From NCBI GenBank assembly GCA_020723345.1, contig DYJA01000023.1, forward strand, positions 1 through 64,000: a DNA stretch of 64,000 nucleotides, written 5' to 3'. This stretch comes from Candidatus Aquidulcis sp. GTDB lineage: Bacteria > Chloroflexota > Anaerolineae > UBA4142. The notes under the pieces were generated by a model. It searched no databases, was not told the origin of the DNA, and worked only from the letters and a program-made list of their open reading frames with translations. The translations under genes and the position numbers were made by a program. Below are positions 37,409 through 47,281 of this stretch, one piece after another (positions within the stretch are counted from its first letter, which is position 1; every line of letters begins with the position of its first letter).

Positions 37409-40400
37409 TCACGAATTACGTTTGCGCGCACGCCCCCGTCCGTTTGTTTTCGCCTTTGTCCGTTGTACTCCCTTCCGCCTTGTGCGTTTAATCCGCTTTT
37501 GCCCGTTGTCCACCTCCGCGTACCTCAAATTTCCCACCACCTCTTTGAGCGCGCGATATGCGGCACCCCGAACAATATCTTCTTTATCATTTGCCAATTC
37601 AAGCAACGCAAGCGCAATATATCCCTCTTTCGTACCCAACTGCCCCAACGCTCGCATGGCGTCGCGTCGCACGCGCGAATCTACTTGCACATCTCGCACC
37701 AACTCCAAAAGAATTTTCGCCGCTTCGTCCACGCGTCCCAGTTGCGCCAACGCATGTGCAGCGCCGCCGCGCCCCCCAGCATCCACTTTCGCGTCTTGCG
37801 CCGATGCCAAGAGCGCATTCACTACGACCTCATCGGCGCGTCCTAGTTGCCTCAACTCCCGCGCGGCTTCGCGTCGCACATACCAATCTACTTGCACATC
37901 TTGCGCCAACGCCAAGAGAATTCTCGTCGCTTCGTCTACGCGGCCCAGTTGCCCTAATATCAATGCGTCGAGGAATCGCTCCCAGGCATCTACTTTTTCG
38001 TCCTGCGCCAACGCCAAGAGAATTTTCGCCGCTTCGTCTACGCGCCCCAGTTCCCCTAACACTGATGCGTCGAGGATTCGCTCCAAGGCGTCTACTCTTT
38101 CGTCTTGCACCGACGCCAAGAATGAATTCACCACGACCTCATCGGCACATCCCAGTTGCCTTAACGCCTGCGCGGCGTCGCGTCGCACGTGACAATCTGC
38201 TTGCACATCCTGCGCTAAAGCCAAGAGTGCATTCACTATGACCACATCGCCACGACTCAGTTGCCCTAACACCCGCACGGCGGCACATCGGACCTGGTAA
38301 TACACTTTTTTGTCTTGCGCCAAAGCCAAAAGCACATTCACCATAACCGCATCACCGCGACCAAGTTGCCCTAACGCTTGCACGGCAGTGCACCGCACCT
38401 GGTAATATGCTTTTTCGTCTTGCACTAAGGCCAAGAGTGCATTCACTATGACTTTATCGCCGCGCTCCAGTTGCCCTAACGCTTGCGCGGCAGCGCATCG
38501 CACCTGGTAATATACTTTTTCGTCTTGCGCCAAAGCCAAGAGCGCATTCACCATAACCTCATCGCCGCGACCCAATTGCCCTAACGCTTGCGCGGCGGCG
38601 TGTTGCACCTCGTAGTATACTTTTCCGTTTTGCGCCAAAGCCAAGAGCGCATTCACTATGACTCCATCGCTGCGACCCAGTTGCTCTAACGCGTGCACGG
38701 CAGCATGTTGCACCTGGTAATCCACTCTTTCGCCTTGTGCCAACACCAAGAGACCTTTGGCTACGCGCGGATTGCCCCGCAAAGTACCGAGTGCCTGAAT
38801 TGAATCATTACAGAGGGAATCATATTGAGAGTGTTTGGCACCTACAAATTCGAGCAACGTATCTACAATCTTATTTTGCAATGTCTTGTGTACTTTCACG
38901 CCATCCGCCAAACACCGCGCCGCCAGAAACAAATCACGGTGAATCACCTCGTCAAACTTGTCGTGCTCACGCAGAATTTTTTCAACGATGATGCTTGGCG
39001 TATCGCCCTCATCGTTCAAACGACCGAGCAAAAGCAGAATTACTTCCAGCCAGCGCGAGTCGTAGAGATGCGGTTGAATCGCTTGCCACAACGCATCAGG
39101 CGTTTTGCGGTAACGCCAATACAAATCGGACGCCGCAAAATATTCTTGGAAGGTCAGGTGAATGAAACTCACCGCGCCTTGCTCTCGCTCAACCAAGATA
39201 CCTGTGCGGCTCGTCACCAGCGCAACAAACTGTTTCGCCTCGATGCGCGCGGTATCCTCGGAAAGATTCAGCGTCTTGTCCTCGACCAAAAACTCGGCAA
39301 CCTTCATTTCCAATGCGTGCTTGGATATTTGCGCGACATCCGCTTCTTGCGATTCGATGTGCATCCAGTACGCGGCGCGCTCCAATAATCGCCGCCGCAG
39401 TCGGTAATACGGTCGCTCACGGTCTTCAGGCGCGAGTCCTTTCCACTTGTCCCATTCCTCAATCAACGTCTCGGCGCAACGGTCGTACAGTTCGACCCGC
39501 GCATCGGGCAATTTGCCTTGCGCGCGCTGATGCACGAGCGCGATAATCGTGAGCGTCAACGGGTTCTCCGCCAATTTCATCAATCGCTCGTTCGCTTTGA
39601 GGTCATCGAACAAATTTGCCGCGCGCGTTTTGGCTTGTTCGGGTTCTCGTTCCCGCGCCGCGTACCATTTCTCGACAAACGATTGAATTTCGCTTTTGCC
39701 GAACGGCACGATGGTGTGATGCGCGAACGCGCGTTTATCGAGCGATGTGCTATCGTACCCCGCCACGCGCGAGGTGACGACGAACCGATTGCGTGGATAG
39801 CGACTGGCGAGCGCAGTAATTGCATTGCGAACATCGATGCGCTGTGCTGACTGGGACACTTCGTCCAAGCCATCCAAGCAAACGATTACCTGTCCATCTT
39901 CCAGCGCGCGCTCGAAAAACTTCTTGCCGAGCGAAACGTGCAACTGTTTCTCGGCGTAGGATTCAAAATACTCGACGAACGATTGTCCCGACCGCGCGAA
40001 ACTGCTCAGGCGAATCAGAATGGGCAAACCAAGTTCTCGACGAAGGACGAACGACGAACGACCAAAGTCTTCTGTCTCGCGAAGCGGTCCTTCGTCCTTC
40101 GTCGCGGTTTCCGCCGCCACCAACGTCAAGTACCGCAACAACGTGGACTTGCCTGCGCCTGGGTCGCCAAGAATCATCAGATTGCGATGCTCGCGGAGTG
40201 CTTGGTCAATCGTCACGCGGCGCGTGATTTTGGTTGGACGTTCGCGCTCGCGTTTCTCTTTCGGTTGGCGTTCGTCGCGCTCTTCCACTTCTTCCGCCGC
40301 GCTCAAAGCGATGTAAATGTCTTGTAGTTTGGGGCGTTCTTGCTCACCTGAATCCACAATGCCCGCGAGTTCAAGCAATTCCGTCTGCGCCACCAGCGCA

Positions 40401-40837
40401 TCGAGGTACGCTTGGCGTTGATACTTTTGTACCTCCGCGTCCAGCGCGCGGCGAATATCAGGGAGATGGCTGACCAATTCGTCAGTCGTTTTGAACGATT
40501 GGCATTTGTGCGTGGGATAAAGTTCTTCGGTGATAAATTTCGTCAGCGCGGGTTCGCGTTCGGCGCAATCCTTGAGGTAAATCAAAATCGGCTTGCCCAA
40601 TCGCCGCGCTTCGTGGTACTCGTCAACTGTCGGCTGGCTATAGATGTTGGCAAAGATGCCGAGGTACACGTCACATTCCGCAACGTGTTTCAGAAATACC
40701 TCGCGCACGGAATCAGGAAACGCGCCCGCAAATTCGATGGTGAAATTGTCCCATTCGGGTGATTGGAGCGCGTGATGCAACCCCGCGCGTTCAGGATCAA
40801 GCTCGCCTTGTTTGGAACTGACGAAGACTTTGGTCAT
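37409..40837 (-). CDS. DUF4062-like N-terminus / NACHT NTPase / HEAT-like repeat protein
   Basis: MTKVFVSSKQGELDPERAGLHHAL...; Walker A LMILGDPGAGKSTLLRYL; Walker B VIVCLDGLDEV; exact 35-aa HEAT-like repeats. Confidence 0.85.
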   Translation of the reverse strand: MTKVFVSSKQGELDPERAGLHHALQSPEWDNFTIEFAGAFPDSVREVFLKHVAECDVYLGIFANIYSQPTVDEYHEARRLGKPILIYLKDCAEREPALTKFITEELYPTHKCQSFKTTDELVSHLPDIRRALDAEVQKYQRQAYLDALVAQTELLELAGIVDSGEQERPKLQDIYIALSAAEEVEERDERQPKEKRERERPTKITRRVTIDQALREHRNLMILGDPGAGKSTLLRYLTLVAAETATKDEGPLRETEDFGRSSFVLRRELGLPILIRLSSFARSGQSFVEYFESYAEKQLHVSLGKKFFERALEDGQVIVCLDGLDEVSQSAQRIDVRNAITALASRYPRNRFVVTSRVAGYDSTSLDKRAFAHHTIVPFGKSEIQSFVEKWYAAREREPEQAKTRAANLFDDLKANERLMKLAENPLTLTIIALVHQRAQGKLPDARVELYDRCAETLIEEWDKWKGLAPEDRERPYYRLRRRLLERAAYWMHIESQEADVAQISKHALEMKVAEFLVEDKTLNLSEDTARIEAKQFVALVTSRTGILVEREQGAVSFIHLTFQEYFAASDLYWRYRKTPDALWQAIQPHLYDSRWLEVILLLLGRLNDEGDTPSIIVEKILREHDKFDEVIHRDLFLAARCLADGVKVHKTLQNKIVDTLLEFVGAKHSQYDSLCNDSIQALGTLRGNPRVAKGLLVLAQGERVDYQVQHAAVHALEQLGRSDGVIVNALLALAQNGKVYYEVQHAAAQALGQLGRGDEVMVNALLALAQDEKVYYQVRCAAAQALGQLERGDKVIVNALLALVQDEKAYYQVRCTAVQALGQLGRGDAVMVNVLLALAQDKKVYYQVRCAAVRVLGQLSRGDVVIVNALLALAQDVQADCHVRRDAAQALRQLGCADEVVVNSFLASVQDERVDALERILDASVLGELGRVDEAAKILLALAQDEKVDAWERFLDALILGQLGRVDEATRILLALAQDVQVDWYVRREAARELRQLGRADEVVVNALLASAQDAKVDAGGRGGAAHALAQLGRVDEAAKILLELVRDVQVDSRVRRDAMRALGQLGTKEGYIALALLELANDKEDIVRGAAYRALKEVVGNLRYAEVDNGQKRIKRTRRKGVQRTKAKTNGRGRARKRNS
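38122..38770 (-). repeat. 105-bp coding tandem repeat (35-aa HEAT units)
   Basis: GYGCATTCACYATRACY anchor at 38227, 38332, 38437, 38542, 38647; exact 105-bp steps. Confidence 0.92.
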
Positions 40838-40916
40838 TGTCCACATTATCGCCCAAACCACTCTTGGCGTCAAAGTCGCGCGAACACAGGACAACTCCAG
40901 GTAGGGTATCCCCCCA

Positions 40917-40946
40917 TTGACACACAAAATAGTCTTAGTGTATGAT
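40917..40946 (+). promoter_or_regulatory. Promoter TTGACA-18-TATGAT upstream of the ACIII operon
   Basis: Direct match; 64 nt upstream of the first gene. Confidence 0.55.
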
Positions 40947-41009
40947 CGTTGCCGGGCTGAGACCTGACAGCCGTTCCTCGATTTCGCCTCGGACAAATAG
41001 GGAGGAGAT

Positions 41010-41546
41010 ATGCGCGCCACAATGAAGTCGTTTCGCGTACGCTTGATCGCCTTTGGAATTTTCGTCGTCGTGATTCTGCTCCTGGCGGGCGGAGTCTTCG
41101 TCGTTCAGGCACAGGCGCAAGCCACACCGCAACAGCCCGTCCCATTCCCTCACGTGAATATGGTTCAATCGGGCATCCCGTGCCTGTTCTGCCACGCCGA
41201 CGCGATCCGTTCCCCCACTGCCGGCATCCCCAGCGTCGAAAAATGTATGGGCTGCCACAAATTCATCGCCACGAATACGCCGGCGATCCAAAAAGTCGCC
41301 GATTATTATCAGCGCGGACAACCGATTCCCTGGGTGCGCGTGAATCGATTGCCGCGCTTTGTTTATTTTTCGCATCAAGTCCACGTCGTCGCGGGCGCGC
41401 TGAATTGCGAACGCTGCCACGGCGATGTGGGACGCATGACCGAATTTCAACCCGTGGCAAGGATGACGATGGGCTGGTGTCTCAATTGTCACAACGCGCA
41501 ACCCGAAGCGGATCGGTTGAAAGATTGCGTCGTCTGTCATCGGTAA
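41010..41546 (+). CDS. actA: Pentaheme cytochrome c, ActA-like subunit of alternative complex III
   Basis: Five CxxCH motifs (CLFCH, CMGCH, CERCH, CLNCH, CVVCH), N-terminal TM, operon context. Confidence 0.85.
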   Translation: MRATMKSFRVRLIAFGIFVVVILLLAGGVFVVQAQAQATPQQPVPFPHVNMVQSGIPCLFCHADAIRSPTAGIPSVEKCMGCHKFIATNTPAIQKVADYYQRGQPIPWVRVNRLPRFVYFSHQVHVVAGALNCERCHGDVGRMTEFQPVARMTMGWCLNCHNAQPEADRLKDCVVCHR

Positions 41547-41639
41547 AGCAATTTTCCCCGCCGATGGAAAGGAACACGGATGGCAAAAATAATTCAGTGT
41601 TCTTTTCGATCAGTCGGGAAACTCCCATAGGAGGCGTTT

Positions 41640-43892
41640 ATGACGCGCGGAATCACTCGTCGCGAATTCATCAGGATCGGCGTGGTCGGCGCGGCGGCGG
41701 CTGTGCTGACCGGTTGTCTGCCCCCGCGTGCCTGGGTCGTTCTGGAACCGTACGTGCGCCCGCCGGAGGAACAGTTAGCCGGGGTCGCGACGTGGTACGC
41801 GAGCACGTGTCGCCAATGTCCAGCGGGCTGCGGCATCGTCGTTCGGATCATGAACGGGCGCGCGCTCAAGATCGAAGGCAACCCGGAACATCCGCTCAAT
41901 CGCGGCAAACTCTGCGCACGCGGTCAAGCCGGAGTGCAACTCCTCTATCATCCGGATCGTCTTTCTGGTCCGGCGCAACAAACGCAACGCGGCACGCGCC
42001 AATTCAAATCCCTCTCCTGGAACGATGCGCTCAATCTGCTTTATTCGAAATTGCAAGCCGCCGGGAGCGCGACCGCCGTGTGGGGCGATTCCACGATGTC
42101 CGGTCATCTCGCCGATATTTTTGCGCGCTATACCAAAGCGATTAGCGCGCCCGCGCCGATCTTTTTCGATCTGTACACGCTGTTCAACGGCTATTCGGTC
42201 TTGAGCAAAACGAACCAGCAATTGTTTGGCAGCAGCGCGCTGCCGATTTATGATCTCGCGCATGCCGATGTCGTCTTTTCGTTCGGCGCGGATTTTCTCT
42301 CCGCCGCGCTTTCGCAAACGCGTTACGGCGTCGAGTACGGCGCGTTCCGCAGTCAGCCGCTCGGCAAGCGCGGTTTCCTCGTTCAACTCGAACCGCGCAT
42401 GACGATCACTGGCGCGAAAGCAGATCGTTGGCACGCGATCAAGCCCGGCGCGGAAGGACTGATCGCGCAAGCGATCGCGTCGATCATCGCCGATCAGAAA
42501 CTAGGATCGGTGGAGCGGCAAACGCGCGCGCAAACAGTCGCAGCGAGAGTCGACGTGAACAGCGTCGCCGCCGCGAGCGGTTTATCCGTGGACGATTTGA
42601 CGAACCTCGCGCGCATTTTTGCGGCGGCAGATCACCCGATCGCAATTCCCGGTGCCGCGCTCAACGGACAGAACAACGTCGCGCAAGCCGCGAGCGCGGT
42701 GCAAGCGTTGAATATCATCGCGGGAAACATCGCGCAGCCGGGCGGAATGGGAATGTCGGCAAGCGCGCCCGCCGGATTGATCAAGCCGACGCCGTCTTCA
42801 TTCGCCGACGCGCAAGCACTGGTCGAGCAAATGCGCGCGGGAAGAATTCAGGCGCTGCTCGTTCACGGCGCGAATCCCGCCTTCGATTTGCCGGACAAGA
42901 TCGGTTTTGCCGACGCGGTGAAAAATGTTCCGTTCGTCGTTTCGTTTGCGCCCATCGTCGACGAGACCGCGCGCTACGCCGATTTGATTTTACCGGATCG
43001 AACGTATCTGGAATCGTGGGGGTACGATGTCGTCGCGCCGAGTTTCGGACAACCGATTGTCAGTGGGCAGCAGCCGGTTGTCACGCCGGTCTTCGACGCG
43101 CGCGCAACCGCCGATGTGATGCTGACGGTCGCGCGCGGAATCCCCGCCGCCGCGCGCGCGCTCCCGTACGCCGACGAAGTCGCGTTCCTTAAAGAAACCG
43201 TCGCGGCATTGGGTTCCGGCGCGGCGGGCGGCGCGGGCGCGGATGTTTTGTGGGCGCGCTTTCAGCAACACGGCGGCTGGTGGCAATCGACCATTCCTGC
43301 GGCAACGCCACTACAATCGAAAATCACCGCGCCGATCACAGTTTCTTCGACGCAATTTCAAGGTGACGAAAAAGAGTACCCGTACTTTTTGCATCTCTTC
43401 CTTTCGGATTTGTTGAGCGACGGGCGCGGCGCGAAATTGCCGTGGCTGCAAGGTTCGCCGGATCCGATGACGACGATTGCGTGGCAAACCTGGGTCGAGA
43501 TGCACCCGGAGACCGCGCAAAAACTCGGCATCACGAGCGCGCAGGTCGAAGTCGGATTTCAGCGCGGCACGCTGATCTCCGATGTCGTACAAGTGACGTC
43601 GCCGTTCGGCGCAATCGAAGCGCCGGTGTACGCGCATCCCGGCATTCGTCCCGACACGATTGCGATTCCGATTGGACAAGGGCACACGGACGACGGACGA
43701 TACGCGCGTGATCGCGGCGCAAACGCGCTGCGACTTGTCGGCGCGCAAGCCGACGCGACCGGCAGTAGTTTGTTGTGGGCGGGTGTGCGCGTCAAGATCG
43801 CACGTACCGGCAGACAAATTTCGCTCGCGACGTTTGAATTTACGCCGGGGGTGACGCGGGGCTTTATCAACGCGGCGTTTCCAGGTCAATGA
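41640..43892 (+). CDS. actB: Molybdopterin-oxidoreductase-like ACIII subunit (ActB1-type)
   Basis: Tat-like RREF signal and lipobox; CRQCPAGCGIVVRIMNGRALKIEGNPEHPLNRGKLCARGQA. Confidence 0.85.
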   Translation: MTRGITRREFIRIGVVGAAAAVLTGCLPPRAWVVLEPYVRPPEEQLAGVATWYASTCRQCPAGCGIVVRIMNGRALKIEGNPEHPLNRGKLCARGQAGVQLLYHPDRLSGPAQQTQRGTRQFKSLSWNDALNLLYSKLQAAGSATAVWGDSTMSGHLADIFARYTKAISAPAPIFFDLYTLFNGYSVLSKTNQQLFGSSALPIYDLAHADVVFSFGADFLSAALSQTRYGVEYGAFRSQPLGKRGFLVQLEPRMTITGAKADRWHAIKPGAEGLIAQAIASIIADQKLGSVERQTRAQTVAARVDVNSVAAASGLSVDDLTNLARIFAAADHPIAIPGAALNGQNNVAQAASAVQALNIIAGNIAQPGGMGMSASAPAGLIKPTPSSFADAQALVEQMRAGRIQALLVHGANPAFDLPDKIGFADAVKNVPFVVSFAPIVDETARYADLILPDRTYLESWGYDVVAPSFGQPIVSGQQPVVTPVFDARATADVMLTVARGIPAAARALPYADEVAFLKETVAALGSGAAGGAGADVLWARFQQHGGWWQSTIPAATPLQSKITAPITVSSTQFQGDEKEYPYFLHLFLSDLLSDGRGAKLPWLQGSPDPMTTIAWQTWVEMHPETAQKLGITSAQVEVGFQRGTLISDVVQVTSPFGAIEAPVYAHPGIRPDTIAIPIGQGHTDDGRYARDRGANALRLVGAQADATGSSLLWAGVRVKIARTGRQISLATFEFTPGVTRGFINAAFPGQ

Positions 43893-43975
43893 ACGGATGT
43901 AAAGCGGATGAATGGACGCGCAGACAAACACCGATAAATTTCATCTGCGTTCATCTGCGTTCATCTGCGTCCAAA
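43889..43975. repeat. Decamer element: (TCATCTGCGT)3 and degenerate inverted arm
   Basis: Units exactly at 43941, 43951, 43961; inverted ACGGATG/GCGGATGAA near 43892-43915. Confidence 0.8.
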
Positions 43976-44017
43976 TCAAATGATCTTGTTTCTGACTTGT
44001 TTGAACTAGGAGGATAC

Positions 44018-44734
44018 ATGGCAAAAACTCCCCATCGCGAATGGGCGATGATCATAGATCTCGACAAGTGTACGGGGTGCGGCGCGTGCGTCGTCGCGTG
44101 TCACGCCGAAAACAACGTGCCGATTCAGACGGAGCAGGAAATCGCGCGCGGACGCGGAATCCATTGGATTCACATCGAGCGATACTGGGAAGGCGCGTTC
44201 CCGCGCGTCAAAGCGAACTTTTTGCCGCTGCTCTGCCAGCAATGCGAGCGCGCGCCGTGCGAGCCGGTGTGTCCGGTGTACGCCTCGGTTCGCAGCGATC
44301 GCGAGAACTTGAATCTCCAAGTTTACAATCGGTGCGTCGGGACGCGCTATTGCCAGAACAACGATCCGTACAAGGTACGCTTTTTCAATTGGTTCGAGCC
44401 GGTCTTTGACGAACCGCTCAATCAACAACTCAATCCCGATGTGACGGTCCGCAGCGCGGGCGTGATGGAAAAGTGTACGTTCTGCGTTCAGCGCATCCGC
44501 CGCGCCGAGGAACGCGCGCTCGCGGAAAATCGCGCGCTGCGCGACGGCGAAGTAATTCCGGCGTGCGTGCAAACCTGTCCGCCCTCCGCGCTCGTCTTTG
44601 GCGATCTCGCCGATCCGAACAGCGCGGTCGCCAAACTCGCCGGCGACCGCCGCAAATTCAAATTGCTCGAACACTTGGGGACCGAACCGGCGATTGTCTA
44701 CCTGAAAGGCGGTGAGTCCAATGTCAGAGCGTAA
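44018..44734 (+). CDS. Four-cluster ferredoxin-like ACIII subunit (ActB2-type)
   Basis: CTGCGACVVACH, CQQCERAPCEPVCP, CTFC, C...CPPSAL cysteine motifs. Confidence 0.88.
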   Translation: MAKTPHREWAMIIDLDKCTGCGACVVACHAENNVPIQTEQEIARGRGIHWIHIERYWEGAFPRVKANFLPLLCQQCERAPCEPVCPVYASVRSDRENLNLQVYNRCVGTRYCQNNDPYKVRFFNWFEPVFDEPLNQQLNPDVTVRSAGVMEKCTFCVQRIRRAEERALAENRALRDGEVIPACVQTCPPSALVFGDLADPNSAVAKLAGDRRKFKLLEHLGTEPAIVYLKGGESNVRA

Positions 44735-46175
44735 AACCGATCAGGCATTTTGGCGACGCCCCGCGATCGCCGACGAGACCGAGGCGCACCAGATCGAAGA
44801 CGTCCGCCAGCAACATCTCTTGCTCGATCCGCGCTATCCTCTGGATTCCGATCGCGATGTGCTCGATCCAATGTATCGTTCGAGCAAACGCTATTGGTTT
44901 TTCTTCGCGCTGTTCGCCGGACTCGTCTTGATGATGTTTACGACGTGGACGGTGCAAATGTGGCTGGGGCTGGGCATCACCGGCTTGAAACGTCCGACGA
45001 TGTGGGCGCTGTACATCGTGAACTTTGTGTACTTTATCGGCATCGGGCACGCGGGCACATTCATCTCCGCCGCGCTGCGCGTCCTCAAAGTCGAATGGCG
45101 CCGCCCGATCAGCCGCGCCGCAGAACTCGTGACCGTGTTCGGGTTGATGACTGCCGCGCTCTTTCCGCTGATCCACCTGGGACGGACGTGGAAATTCTAC
45201 TGGCTGATCCCGTATCCCAACGAGCGGCAACTGTGGCCCAGTTTTCATTCGCCGCTGCTGTGGGACTTGACTGCGATCACGACGTATCTCTCGTGCAGCA
45301 TTCTGTTCGCGTACATCAGTCTGCTGCCGGATCTCGCGATGGCGCGCGATCACACCAGCGGTTGGCGGCACATTTTGTACAGCGTCTTGGCGCTCGGCTG
45401 GCGCGGCACCGAGCGCGAGTGGAGCAATCACGAAACCGCGCTCAACATCTTTTCGTATGCGATCATCCCGGTCATGTTCTCGGTGCATACCATCGTCTCG
45501 TGGGATTTTGCGATGGCGATCCAACCGGGCTGGCACAGCACGATCTTCGGTCCGTACTTTGTCGTCGGCGCGCTCTTCTCCGGCGCGGGCGCGGTGATCA
45601 TCGCGCTGACGATCATTCGCAAAGCGATGCGCCTGCAATACTTTTTACGCACCGAACATCTCGAAGGCATGGCGAAGTTGATGCTGCTCCTCTCGTTCGC
45701 GTGGGACTATTTCTACTTTAACGATGTGCTCGTGCCGTGGTACGGGCAAGCGCCGGTCGAAAAGTCGCTGTTCGCGTTGTTCGCCAGCGGGCGCGTCGCG
45801 CCGCTCTTCTACCTGATGATCTTTGCGAACGCGATCGTGCCGGTGACGCTGGTGTTCAAGCGCGTCCGAACTTCGATTGTCGGGCTGTTCATCGTTTCGC
45901 TCTTCATCCAGATCGGAATGTACATCGAACGCTTTCTCATCGTGCCGGTCGGACTGGGACAAAACGAGATACCGTTCGCGTGGGGCGTGTACGTGCCGTA
46001 CTTGCCGGAGAGTTTGATCAGCATCGGCGCGTTCGGGCTGGTGATCTTTTTGTTCTTCCTCATCTCGCGCTTCTTCCCGCTGATTCCGTCTTGGGAAGTG
46101 TACGAGGGACAGGTGTTGCAAGGATTGCGCCGCATCGGTCGCGCGATCTTGCCCACGCGCGCCGAGCCGGATTAG
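44721..46175 (+). CDS. actC: NrfD/PsrC-like membrane subunit, ActC
   Basis: About 10 TM; position after ActB2; NrfD-like. Confidence 0.82.
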   Translation: MSERKTDQAFWRRPAIADETEAHQIEDVRQQHLLLDPRYPLDSDRDVLDPMYRSSKRYWFFFALFAGLVLMMFTTWTVQMWLGLGITGLKRPTMWALYIVNFVYFIGIGHAGTFISAALRVLKVEWRRPISRAAELVTVFGLMTAALFPLIHLGRTWKFYWLIPYPNERQLWPSFHSPLLWDLTAITTYLSCSILFAYISLLPDLAMARDHTSGWRHILYSVLALGWRGTEREWSNHETALNIFSYAIIPVMFSVHTIVSWDFAMAIQPGWHSTIFGPYFVVGALFSGAGAVIIALTIIRKAMRLQYFLRTEHLEGMAKLMLLLSFAWDYFYFNDVLVPWYGQAPVEKSLFALFASGRVAPLFYLMIFANAIVPVTLVFKRVRTSIVGLFIVSLFIQIGMYIERFLIVPVGLGQNEIPFAWGVYVPYLPESLISIGAFGLVIFLFFLISRFFPLIPSWEVYEGQVLQGLRRIGRAILPTRAEPD

Positions 46176-46184
46176 GAGGGGAGG

Positions 46185-47273
46185 ATGGCGAAAAATCTTT
46201 TGATCGGATTATTCCACGAAGCCACGCCGACGGCGGACACGCTCGCGCAGTTGCGCGAACTCGGCATACCCGATGACTGCGTGACGGTGATGTCCGGCAT
46301 ACCGTACCGTCCGGAATGGCTGGGGCGTCCGCCCGTGCGCGGGCGCGTGCCGATGTTCGCGTTGATCGGCGCGGGGCTGGGCTTGGTGACCGCGTTCGTG
46401 CTCACCTGGGGACTGTGGCTGCTGTATCCGTTGAATCAAGGCGGTCAGGGCATCACACCGGTGCCGCCGACGCTCATCATTCTGTTCGAAGTGACGATGC
46501 TGGGAACGATGTGGGCGGCGTTCGTCGGGTTGCTCTTGGAAAATCGCTTTCCGATTTTCAAATCGCAACTCTACGATCCGCGCATCACCGAAGGACATAT
46601 CGGCGTACTCGCGGAGGTCGACGCGGAACTCGCGGATAAAGCGGAGGCGATCTTGAAAGCGAACGGCGCGCATCACTTGCAACGCGTCGAAGAAAAGTAT
46701 CCGCTGTTCGCGCGCCCCGGCAATCTTTTGGATCGACTCAAGGCACGCGTCACTACGCTCTTCGGTCCCGATTTGCTCCAGCGTCCATTTTGGTTGGTCG
46801 TCGCCGTCGGCATCGTCGTTTTGCTGGCAGTCGGTGCGTTCATTCCGTACGGGATCTTTCCGGTCGCCATTCCCACGCAGATGGAGCACCAGGTTTCCAT
46901 CGGCTTTCAGCAAGGACCGCGACTCGCCGCGCCCGCCGCCGCAGTGCCGGTGCAGGGACCCGTTCTCATCGCCGGGCAACCCGCGTCGACGCCGTATCCC
47001 GCGACTGCCGATTCGCTTCAGCGCGGCAAGGTGTTGTACGATTTGACGTGCGTCGTTTGCCACGGCGCGTCCGGCGATGGGAATGGAAGATTGAGCGGAT
47101 TCTTCGTTCCCAAACCAGCCGACCTGACGAGCGCGCGCACGCAAGCATTTTCCGACAGTCAGATCTTTCTCGTGATCACGCAAGGATTTGGAGCGATGCC
47201 TAGTCTCGCCGAAAACTTGGACGTTCAAAATCGGTGGGATGTAATCAACTACGTTCGCTCGTTGAAGAAATAG
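46185..47273 (+). CDS. DUF3341 (ActD-like) membrane protein fused to C-terminal monoheme cytochrome c
   Basis: LIGLFHEATPTADTLAQLRELGI; two TM; then CVVCHGASGDGNGRLSGFFVPKPADLT cytochrome c domain. Confidence 0.85.
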   Translation: MAKNLLIGLFHEATPTADTLAQLRELGIPDDCVTVMSGIPYRPEWLGRPPVRGRVPMFALIGAGLGLVTAFVLTWGLWLLYPLNQGGQGITPVPPTLIILFEVTMLGTMWAAFVGLLLENRFPIFKSQLYDPRITEGHIGVLAEVDAELADKAEAILKANGAHHLQRVEEKYPLFARPGNLLDRLKARVTTLFGPDLLQRPFWLVVAVGIVVLLAVGAFIPYGIFPVAIPTQMEHQVSIGFQQGPRLAAPAAAVPVQGPVLIAGQPASTPYPATADSLQRGKVLYDLTCVVCHGASGDGNGRLSGFFVPKPADLTSARTQAFSDSQIFLVITQGFGAMPSLAENLDVQNRWDVINYVRSLKK

Positions 47274-47281
47274 AGGAAAAC

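Noticed and set aside
38122-38770. Possible CRISPR or VNTR array
   Set aside because: Repeats are contiguous, in frame and code for HEAT-like units; no spacers.
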